DNA of 64,000 nt from Comamonadaceae bacterium UBA2334 (lineage in GTDB: Bacteria; Pseudomonadota; Gammaproteobacteria; Burkholderiales; Burkholderiaceae_C): NCBI GenBank assembly GCA_002344885.1, contig DDUQ01000091.1:11898-75897 (forward strand). The letters are read 5' to 3'. Positions 1-7,221 of the stretch are shown here, piece by piece. The notes under the pieces are model-generated. The model worked only from the letters and a program-made list of their open reading frames with translations, had not been told where the DNA came from and made no database searches. Position 1 is the first letter of the stretch, and every line of letters starts with the position of its first letter. The translations under genes and the position numbers were made by a program.

Positions 1-1348
1 TGAGCAGATTTCTGCCCTCTTTCCACGTCAGCATGAGCATGAACACCGTACCACCAATGACCAGCGGGAACCAGCCACCATCGAACAGCTTCATCATGTT
101 AGATGCCCAGAATGCCAGATCCACCACGAAGAAAAAGCCCGTTGCCCCCAAGCACAACCACAGCGGATACTTCCAACCGTAGCGGATGACAAAGAATGTC
201 AACACGGTGGTGATGAGCATGTCCGTGCACACCGCAATGCCGTAGGCAGCCGCCAGGTTGCTGCTGGACTTGAACATGACCACCGCCAGCACGATGGCGA
301 CAAACAGACCCCAGTTGACAAAGGGAATGTAGATCTGGCCGGTGTCCTTCACACTGGTGTGCAGCAGTTGCAAACGCGGCAGGTAGCCCAGTTGCACCAC
401 CTGCTTGGTGACGCTGAAGGCACCTGAAATGAGCGCCTGCGAGGCAATCACGGTGGCCATGGTCGCCAGACCCACCATCGGTATCAGCAACCAGTCGGGG
501 GTCATCAGGAAGAATGGGTTCTTTACCGCATCGGGGTTTTGCAACAGAAACGCGCCCTGTCCGAAATAATTGAGCGTCAGGCATGGCATGACGATGGTGA
601 ACCAGGCCACCCGGATGGGCTTCTTGCCGAAGTGACCCATGTCGGCATAAAGGGCCTCACCGCCTGTCACACATAGGACCACCGCTCCCAAAATAATGAA
701 TGTGGTACCGGGCTGAGTCCACATGAACATCAGCGCGTGATGCGGGCTGATGGCCCACAAAATGGCGGGGTTGTCAACGATGTGCGACACCCCCAGCACC
801 GCGATGCTGACAAACCACACCAGTGTGATGGGCCCGAAAAATTTGCCAATGCCGGCCGTGCCCCGCTTCTGGACGAAAAACAGCACAAACAGGATGACCA
901 GGGTGATGGGGATGACCCCCTTCTTGAAGGTGGGCGAAATGACCTCCAGCCCCTCCACCGCCGACAACACCGAAATGGCTGGCGTGATGACACCATCGCC
1001 GTAGAACAGGCAGGTGCCAAAAATGCCCACCAGCAGCAACACCTTGCGCAGCCGGGGTTTGTCTTTAACGGACTGGGATGCCAGCGCCAGCATGGCCACC
1101 AACCCGCCTTCTCCGTGGTTGTCGGCCCGCAACACCAGCGTCACGTACTTCAGCGAAACGATGACGGTCAGCGTCCAGAACACGATGGACAACACGCCGT
1201 AAATGTTGTCCGGCGTGAAGGGCACATGGCCCGAGCCAAAAATTTCCTTGATGGCATACAGCACGCTGGTGCCGATGTCGCCATAGACCACGCCAATGGC
1301 GCCTAGAGTCAAGGTGGCCAGAGATGATTTGGAAGCGGACAAGTGCAT
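1..1348 (-). CDS. kup: Kup-type potassium uptake permease (partial, C-terminus outside window)
   Basis: Proton-coupled K+ importer of the Kup/HAK/KUP family, in the inner membrane. From ATG at 1348 the product begins MHLSASKSSLATLTLGAIG and runs straight into VVYGDIGTS, the family's first-helix signature. Many hydrophobic segments follow, with an intervening K/R-rich loop. About 449 codons are visible; family members are usually about 620 residues, so the last helices and the cytoplasmic tail lie to the left. It lies 146 bp downstream of gshA on the same strand, at the end of a run of ion-transport genes. The start was chosen because it gives the normal short N-terminus before the VVYGD motif. 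No frameshift is seen. Family assignment is firm; the exact kinetics cannot be read from sequence. Confidence 0.93.
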   Translation of the reverse strand, partial: MHLSASKSSLATLTLGAIGVVYGDIGTSVLYAIKEIFGSGHVPFTPDNIYGVLSIVFWTLTVIVSLKYVTLVLRADNHGEGGLVAMLALASQSVKDKPRLRKVLLLVGIFGTCLFYGDGVITPAISVLSAVEGLEVISPTFKKGVIPITLVILFVLFFVQKRGTAGIGKFFGPITLVWFVSIAVLGVSHIVDNPAILWAISPHHALMFMWTQPGTTFIILGAVVLCVTGGEALYADMGHFGKKPIRVAWFTIVMPCLTLNYFGQGAFLLQNPDAVKNPFFLMTPDWLLIPMVGLATMATVIASQALISGAFSVTKQVVQLGYLPRLQLLHTSVKDTGQIYIPFVNWGLFVAIVLAVVMFKSSSNLAAAYGIAVCTDMLITTVLTFFVIRYGWKYPLWLCLGATGFFFVVDLAFWASNMMKLFDGGWFPLVIGGTVFMLMLTWKEGRNLL

Positions 1349-1494
1349 CACCCGACCGGGAAAGGCCGGGATTTCAGAGCTTGGGAGCCGCGATTGTGCG
1401 CCTGCCAGCTGCTGGCGTTCTACAGAAATCTGGCGGCTACCCGGTGGCTTGTTGCTCTGCAGCAACTGAGGCCAGGCAGTGCATCGCCTGTCAA

Positions 1495-2769
1495 TCAGTC
1501 GTACGTCTCAGCATCAGGATCGGTGGCTTCCAGCTCGTAACTGGCGGCCAGCATGCCCAAGCGGGCAATCACGCCGTACATGTAGAAGCGGTTGGGGCTG
1601 CTGGCCCCGGGCCGAACACCGGGCTGGGGCAGTTGACCACCCTGCTCGAACGCCAGTGGCACAAAGCTGGCACCGGGGCCCACCAGGCCCTGGTGGTCCG
1701 CCCGGTCGGGGTGCACCCGGTAAAAGCCCCCCACCACATAGCGGTCCATCATGTAGACCACGGGCTCGGCCACCGCCTCGTCCACACGTTCGTTGGTCAG
1801 CACGCCTTCCTGCACCAGAAACGGGCCCTTCAACGCGCCAGCGCTGGCCGTGGCGATCGCGGCGGGCACGTCCTTGGCATCGCGCACCACCCACGGGCCT
1901 GAACCGGCCAGGCCATCGTCACGCCGGATGACGGCAAACGCTTTTTCGTTGATGCCGTATTCCTTGTACTTGCGGCGGGTTTTGGTCAGCACCGTGTCGA
2001 CGTGGGTTTGCAAGGCTGCCACGTCATCGTTCGTGGTCAGGTCCAGCTCGCCACACCCCACGCTGGCCGGGTGAATCAGCCAATGGTCCATGCCCAGCAT
2101 CTTGGCAAACCGCTTGGCCAGCTCTTCATATAGGCGGAAGTGCGTGCTGTGGCGACGCGTCGGCCACCCCGCCTGCAAAGGCGGTAACAGGTACTGCTCG
2201 TGCAGGTCTTCGAGGATGCCGGGGACACCTGCAGTCAAGTCGTTGTTCAGCAGGATGGTGCAGGGGTCGAAATGCTTCAGCCCCAGCCGGCGCTTGCCGC
2301 GTTGTAGCGGCTCCAGCGTCAGTGTTTCGCCACCTGGCAACGTCAGCTGCTCAGGCTCCTTCATGTCGGGTTTCAGCGAACCCAGGCGCACGTTCAGGCC
2401 TGCCAGGTTGAAAATTTGCGACAAGCGGGCCAGGTTGCTCACGTACGAACTGTTGTGGGTCTGGTCAGACGGCACCAGCAACAGGTTTTTGGCTTCAGGG
2501 CAGATTTTCTCGATGGCGGCCATGGCCGCCTGCACCGCCAGCGGCAGCATCTCGGGCGAGAGATGGTTCCACCCCCCGGGGAACAGGCTGGTGCTCACCG
2601 GTGTCAGCTTGAATCCGGCGTTGCGCACATCCACCGCGCTGTAGAACGGGGGCGTGTGCTCCATCCATTCCAGCCTGAACCAGCGTTCAATGACCGGCAT
2701 GGACTCCAGGATTCGCTGCTCCAGTTCGTTGATGGGGCCAGTGAGCGCGGTGACAAGATGGGGGACCAT
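1495..2769 (-). CDS. gshA: Glutamate-cysteine ligase, proteobacterial (ferrooxidans) type
   Basis: Catalyses the first, ATP-dependent step of glutathione synthesis, joining glutamate and cysteine in the cytoplasm. The 424-residue product starts MVPHLVTALTGPINELEQ and continues with RWFRLEWMEHTPPFYSAVD, typical of the shorter proteobacterial GshA family that is unrelated in sequence to the E. coli enzyme. ATG 2769 is preferred; a GTG at 2820 would add 17 residues that do not look like the family N-terminus. In many betaproteobacteria gshA is followed by gshB and PTS genes. Here its neighbours are a Na/phosphate symporter upstream (61 bp gap) and kup downstream, so it sits inside an ion-transport run. 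Confidence 0.93.
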   Translation of the reverse strand: MVPHLVTALTGPINELEQRILESMPVIERWFRLEWMEHTPPFYSAVDVRNAGFKLTPVSTSLFPGGWNHLSPEMLPLAVQAAMAAIEKICPEAKNLLLVPSDQTHNSSYVSNLARLSQIFNLAGLNVRLGSLKPDMKEPEQLTLPGGETLTLEPLQRGKRRLGLKHFDPCTILLNNDLTAGVPGILEDLHEQYLLPPLQAGWPTRRHSTHFRLYEELAKRFAKMLGMDHWLIHPASVGCGELDLTTNDDVAALQTHVDTVLTKTRRKYKEYGINEKAFAVIRRDDGLAGSGPWVVRDAKDVPAAIATASAGALKGPFLVQEGVLTNERVDEAVAEPVVYMMDRYVVGGFYRVHPDRADHQGLVGPGASFVPLAFEQGGQLPQPGVRPGASSPNRFYMYGVIARLGMLAASYELEATDPDAETYD

Positions 2770-2829
2770 GGGCTTACCAAGTTGGTTGATTTCAGGCAGC
2801 AGGCGCAAGGCACAGGCCACCCGGTCAGT

Positions 2830-4473
2830 TTAAACGGCTGCGTGTGACAAATCGTCGCACCGCCAGGACCAGCGACTGGCCTTGGTGGCGTGCACAGCAG
2901 CATCTCGCAGTGCAGCGGCCCGGTGCAAATGGGTGTCGAGGGCATTCAGGGGCAACACCCCCGAAGCGGCCTCGGCCAACCACTGCGCCTTCAGTGCGTT
3001 GTGCGCCACGGTGAGCGCATCGTGCGCCTGCTCGACCTCCACCAGCTCCAACGCACCACTCGGGTCCACAGGCACCTGTTGGCGCAGCGGGTCGCTGGCA
3101 TCCAGCACCGCGTCCAAGGCCTGCACAAATGCCGTCCACAACACCTGGCTGCGTTCGGAAGGTGGGGACGTTTCGCCAGAACCCAAGGCCGCATGCGCTG
3201 CCAGCGCCAGATCGGCACTGGTCTGGTGATAACCGCGCACCCGCAACTGGCGCGCCAGCGCCTCGCTGGTGGCGGCCGACATCGTCTCACGGCTGAGCGA
3301 CTGCACAAATTGCGCGATGGCCCCATCCAGCGTCACGAACACCGCATGCCCCTGACGCATCTCGTCGTCGGTTGCCCCATGGGCCACGCGACGCAGCAGT
3401 TCATCTGCCAGGTGTCCCAGGCGGTGCAATTCATGCCCCAGTGCCTCGGTGGCCAGCGCCGGCACCCTGGCCAGCGTGTGGTCGATGTAGCGAGGCACAC
3501 CCGCGTCTGCATCGCCCCCTCGAAACAGAGTCTGCAGCCACGCACTGAGCCGCCCTGCCAGCGGCCACATCAACGCCACCCCCAGCACATTGAAACAGGT
3601 GTGAAACAGCGCCAACTGGGTGGCTGGGTCGGGCGGCAAGTCCAGCCAGGCACCAACCGCGCGAGTCGCGCCCAACAGCCAGGGCAACAAGACCAGGGCC
3701 ACCATGGCGGCGATGACGTTGAACATCACATGCGCCATCGCGGCCCGACGGGCGTTGGCTGTGGCACCGATGGTCGCCAGCAATGCGGTGGTGGTGGTGC
3801 CGATGTTGGCCCCGATGGCCACCGCAGCCGCCCCCTCTGGCGTCAGCAAACCACCCTGTGCTGCGGTCAGCACCACGGTCATGGCCGCGCTGGACGACTG
3901 CATCAGCACCGTCATCAGCACCCCCACCAGCATTTGCATCAGCACCCAGGCCACACCCGAGCCAGACGGCAGTTCCACCTGCGAGGCGAGCCCACCGAAC
4001 GACTGCTGCAGCAGCGCAATGCCCATGAACAGCAAGCCAAAACCCGCCAGCGCTGTGCCCACAGCACCCCGGCGCTTGCCCGCCCCGCTCAAGTGCAGGG
4101 CCACGCCCAATCCCACCAGTGGCATGGCCAATGCCTCGACCTTGAACTTCAGGCCCACCAGCGCAACGATCCAGCCCGTCATGGTGGTGCCCACGTTGGC
4201 GCCGAACAGCACCCACAGCGCACCGCCCAGAGACAGCAAACCCGCGTTCACAAACCCAATGGTGGCCACGGTGACTGCGCTCGACGATTGCACCACGGCC
4301 GTCACCAGCACCCCCGAGCCCAGCCCGTGCCATCTGGTGCGCGTGGCTGCTCTCAGGATGCGCTCCAGCGCAGGCCCGGCCGCCAGGCGCAGGCCATCGG
4401 TCATCATGGTCATGCCCAGCAGGAACAGCCCTACACCTCCGGCCAAATTGGCCAACATGGCAGACCACGTCAT
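2830..4473 (-). CDS. Na+/phosphate cotransporter family protein with C-terminal PhoU-like domain
   Basis: Sodium-dependent phosphate symporter of the NptA/YjbB (Na/Pi-cotransporter II) family, 547 residues. Two inverted-repeat transport units are visible, each with the family's QSSSA motif (AVVQSSSAVTVATIG near residue 65 and LMQSSSAAMTVVLT near residue 190). About eight hydrophobic helices occupy the first 320 residues. The C-terminal ~220 residues are helical and soluble, as in the PhoU-like tail of YjbB-type proteins. The start MTWSAMLANLAGGVGLFLLG at 4473 puts the first helix near the N-terminus; upstream in-frame codons look non-coding. It is 40 bp downstream of the stress-protein gene and 60 bp upstream of gshA, so co-transcription is likely. 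YjbB-type proteins can export phosphate, so direction of transport is uncertain. Confidence 0.87.
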   Translation of the reverse strand: MTWSAMLANLAGGVGLFLLGMTMMTDGLRLAAGPALERILRAATRTRWHGLGSGVLVTAVVQSSSAVTVATIGFVNAGLLSLGGALWVLFGANVGTTMTGWIVALVGLKFKVEALAMPLVGLGVALHLSGAGKRRGAVGTALAGFGLLFMGIALLQQSFGGLASQVELPSGSGVAWVLMQMLVGVLMTVLMQSSSAAMTVVLTAAQGGLLTPEGAAAVAIGANIGTTTTALLATIGATANARRAAMAHVMFNVIAAMVALVLLPWLLGATRAVGAWLDLPPDPATQLALFHTCFNVLGVALMWPLAGRLSAWLQTLFRGGDADAGVPRYIDHTLARVPALATEALGHELHRLGHLADELLRRVAHGATDDEMRQGHAVFVTLDGAIAQFVQSLSRETMSAATSEALARQLRVRGYHQTSADLALAAHAALGSGETSPPSERSQVLWTAFVQALDAVLDASDPLRQQVPVDPSGALELVEVEQAHDALTVAHNALKAQWLAEAASGVLPLNALDTHLHRAAALRDAAVHATKASRWSWRCDDLSHAAV

Positions 4474-4513
4474 GGCACGCCTCCCACGTAACCTCTGGGC
4501 TCTATCTGCATGG

Positions 4514-5440
4514 TCAGGCCACTCCCTCCGGACCGTTGACCACCAGCACATCGCCCCCGAACTCGTTCAGCACGTGTTTGCACACACTGCCCAGCAACCA
4601 GTCTTCAGCCGCCTGTTGCCCGTGTTTGCCCAGCGCAATCAGGTCGCACTGTTGCGCCAATGCCTGGGCCACGATGACGTGGCTCGCATCGCCCTGCAAC
4701 ACCTTGACGGTGAAATCCCCGCCCCGCAAGCCCTGGTCGCGCACGAACTGGGCCATGAGCAATTCGGCCTCTTCCATGGCCTTGGCACGGTAGTGGGCCA
4801 CCACCTCTTCACCCACACCGGCCACGAACATTTTTTGCTCGAACGGCACGTTCCATGCGTGCAACACCACCACATGGGCATCAGGCATGTACCGCCTGAC
4901 GGCCTGCAAGGTCAGCGCTGACCACGGAGAAAAATCCACCGGCAACAACACCCGCTGGTAGGCCAACCGGGACTGACCGCGCACCACCAGCATGGGCCGG
5001 TGGCTGCGCTGCAACAGGCGCAAGGCGGTGGTGCCCAGCACTTGGTGCACCAGGTCACCCTCTCCCCGGGCCCCCAACACCACCAGAGAAGGCTGGGTCG
5101 CCACGAAGGTGGCCTTCAACCCACCAATCAGGGTACCGCTGCGGACCATGGGCACCATTTCCGGCGCAGGATGGCAGGCCGCGGACGCCGCCTGCCAGTG
5201 TTGCAGCAGGCTGCGGTGCGCGTTGGCCATCAGCAGGGGTTCGACATCGGCTTCCATGCCCAGCCAGTGCCGCAGCAAGGCCATGCCCTCTGCAGGCAGC
5301 AGGTGAAGCAGGCCCACAGGCAGGCCCAGTCGCTGTGCCAGTTGGGCTGCACGCTCCACAGCCCGCTCTGACGCAGGCGACAGATCGGTGCAGGCCAGGA
5401 TGCCCCCCGGGGCCAGGGTGATGTCGCTTGAATCGGTCAT
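4514..5440 (-). CDS. Tandem universal stress protein (two UspA domains)
   Basis: Cytoplasmic universal stress protein of 308 residues made of two UspA units. Domain 1 (about residues 12-150) has the ATP-binding pattern G-x2-G-x9-G-T (GARGEGDLVHQVLGTT). Domain 2 (about 155-305) has G-x2-G-x9-G-S (GKHGQQAAEDWLLGS). Both nucleotide-binding signatures being intact suggests both halves can bind ATP. The start ATG at 5440 overlaps the stop of the upstream antiporter gene by 4 bp (ATGA), which indicates translational coupling. USP domains often sit beside or inside cation/proton antiporters and are thought to modulate them; that role here is inference from context. Confidence 0.9.
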   Translation of the reverse strand: MTDSSDITLAPGGILACTDLSPASERAVERAAQLAQRLGLPVGLLHLLPAEGMALLRHWLGMEADVEPLLMANAHRSLLQHWQAASAACHPAPEMVPMVRSGTLIGGLKATFVATQPSLVVLGARGEGDLVHQVLGTTALRLLQRSHRPMLVVRGQSRLAYQRVLLPVDFSPWSALTLQAVRRYMPDAHVVVLHAWNVPFEQKMFVAGVGEEVVAHYRAKAMEEAELLMAQFVRDQGLRGGDFTVKVLQGDASHVIVAQALAQQCDLIALGKHGQQAAEDWLLGSVCKHVLNEFGGDVLVVNGPEGVA

Positions 5441-7161
5441 GGCCGTGCCTCGCTCATCTTCATCGTGTTTGCCAGGTGGCGTGCGGCGTGGTCGGCCGCG
5501 TCGTCGAATGGATTGAACACCAGCGCCACGCCCTGGGCCTGGGCCGCCTGGGCTTGCACGCTGTCCCGGGCCACCACCGCCACCTGACCTGCAAAACCGG
5601 CGGCTTGTAGCGCATGCAGCAGGGCGCGGTTGGCTTCCCATTGCGGCAGCGCACTCACCACCCAACGCACATGCGCCAGCGGAAGTGTGTCGAGAAAATC
5701 AGGGTCTTCGCTGTCACCGAACAACACGGGCAACCCCGCCTCGGTAAGGCGTTGTGCGGCTTCGGGATCAAAGTCCACGCCCACGGCATGCACGCCGTCT
5801 TGTCGCAGCTGGCCCAGCAGACGGCTGCCATAGCGGCCCACACCCATCACCAGCACCTCCATCTGGCGGGCTTCAGCCTCGCCCAACTGGGTTTCTTCGG
5901 CCAGTTCGCGGTGCGGGCGCTTGCGCTCAAACCAGCCCAGCCAGGGTGACAGCCGCTCATACAAAGGCTGCGAGTACAGAATCATGTAGGTGGACAGGGT
6001 GATGGTCACCAAGCCCACCAGCGTGGTCAGGCTCAAGGCACCCACGCCGATGTGCCCCAGCGCAATGCCCATGGCCACGAACACGATGGAGAACTCGCTG
6101 ATCTGCGCCACCGTCAAACCCGCCATGAACCCGGTGCGCTTACGGTAGCCCATGTAACCCATGATGGCCATAACAATCAGCGGGTTGCCGATCAGCACAA
6201 ACAGCGACAGCCAGAGGGAGGGCACCAATTCTGCTCCCAACGTGGAAAAATCGAGCTTGGCACCCAGGTCGATGAAGAAAAACAGCAACAGGAAGTCGCG
6301 GATGCCGGTCAGCCGGGCACTCATGGCTTCGCGGTAAGGGGTCGAGGCCAGCGAGAACCCTGCCAGAAACGCGCCGGCTTCTTTACTGAAACCCACCCAC
6401 TCACCCAACGCTGCCAGACCGATGCCCCAGGCAATGGCAAACAGCAGCAGCAGCTCCTGCGAACGGGCAATGGCCGCCACAACCCGTGGCAGCACCCAAC
6501 GCATCAGCACCCACATGAGCAGACCGATGCCCAGCAGCCTCAGCAACAAGGCAGGCAGCACCTGCATCCAGCCACCGTCGTCACCCGTGGCACGCATGGC
6601 GCTGACGGTCATCATGGCCAGCACCACGGCCAGATCCTGCACGATGAGGAAACCCACGGCAATGCGCCCATGCAGGGAGTCCAGCTCACGTTTGTCAGAC
6701 AGCAGCTTCACGATGATGATGGTGCTGGAGAACGTCAGCGCCACCGCCACATAGAGCGCCTCCAACCAGCCCTTGCCCAGCGCCATGATCAGGAAGAACC
6801 CGAAAACAATGGTGAACGTCAACTGTCCCAGGCCCGTGGCCAGCGCCACCGGGCCGATGTGGCGCACATGCTGGATGTCCAGTTTCAGGCCCACCACAAA
6901 CAGCAGCACCGCCACACCGATTTGCGCCAGCAGGTCCACCTGGTCGTGCGCCTGAACCATGCCGAACACCGCCGGCCCCACCAGAATACCCACCACGATG
7001 TAGGCAATGAGCACCGGTTGGCGCAGACGCACAAACACCGCGCCCACTGCGGCGCACAGCAGCAGCAGCGCGGCCATTTCGGCAAACGGACCGTGCAGGG
7101 ATATCTGCGACAGACCACTGGCAGCGCCTGCAGCAGCGTCAGCAACCGAAGGGTTGTTCAT
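5437..7161 (-). CDS. CPA2-family monovalent cation:proton antiporter with TrkA-N (KTN) domain
   Basis: Inner-membrane K+ or Na+/H+ antiporter of the KefB/KefC/YbaL family, 574 residues. Residues ~30-400 form about 12 hydrophobic segments of a Na_H_Exchanger domain. Residues ~430-560 form a Rossmann-type KTN domain with MGVGRYGSRL (G-x-G-x-x-G) and the acidic strand end VDFD. The KefC-type gating loop (acidic D-I-E-P element) is not visible: the equivalent region reads SARLTGIRDFLLLFFFIDLG. Glutathione gating like KefB/C is therefore not supported, and YbaL-like function is more likely. It overlaps the universal stress protein by 4 bp and follows the P-type ATPase by 60 bp. Ion specificity is not determinable here. 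Confidence 0.89.
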   Translation of the reverse strand: MNNPSVADAAAGAASGLSQISLHGPFAEMAALLLLCAAVGAVFVRLRQPVLIAYIVVGILVGPAVFGMVQAHDQVDLLAQIGVAVLLFVVGLKLDIQHVRHIGPVALATGLGQLTFTIVFGFFLIMALGKGWLEALYVAVALTFSSTIIIVKLLSDKRELDSLHGRIAVGFLIVQDLAVVLAMMTVSAMRATGDDGGWMQVLPALLLRLLGIGLLMWVLMRWVLPRVVAAIARSQELLLLFAIAWGIGLAALGEWVGFSKEAGAFLAGFSLASTPYREAMSARLTGIRDFLLLFFFIDLGAKLDFSTLGAELVPSLWLSLFVLIGNPLIVMAIMGYMGYRKRTGFMAGLTVAQISEFSIVFVAMGIALGHIGVGALSLTTLVGLVTITLSTYMILYSQPLYERLSPWLGWFERKRPHRELAEETQLGEAEARQMEVLVMGVGRYGSRLLGQLRQDGVHAVGVDFDPEAAQRLTEAGLPVLFGDSEDPDFLDTLPLAHVRWVVSALPQWEANRALLHALQAAGFAGQVAVVARDSVQAQAAQAQGVALVFNPFDDAADHAARHLANTMKMSEARP

Positions 7162-7221
7162 GCATGCTCCATTTACTGTTCATTTTTGGACTCCGACTTC
7201 CGGGATTGGACAGTGGCTCCT

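Noticed and set aside
1349..1494. Possible riboswitch upstream of kup
   Set aside because: Only short GC-rich inverted repeats (for example GCCAGC-T-GCTGGC at 1404-1416) are present; nothing matches a known K+ or c-di-AMP riboswitch, and the latter is not expected in this group.
2890..4491. A 533-codon open frame opposite the Na/phosphate symporter
   Set aside because: Its product is rich in Gln, His and Arg, a typical antisense shadow; the sense frame has repeated QSSSA motifs and helices.
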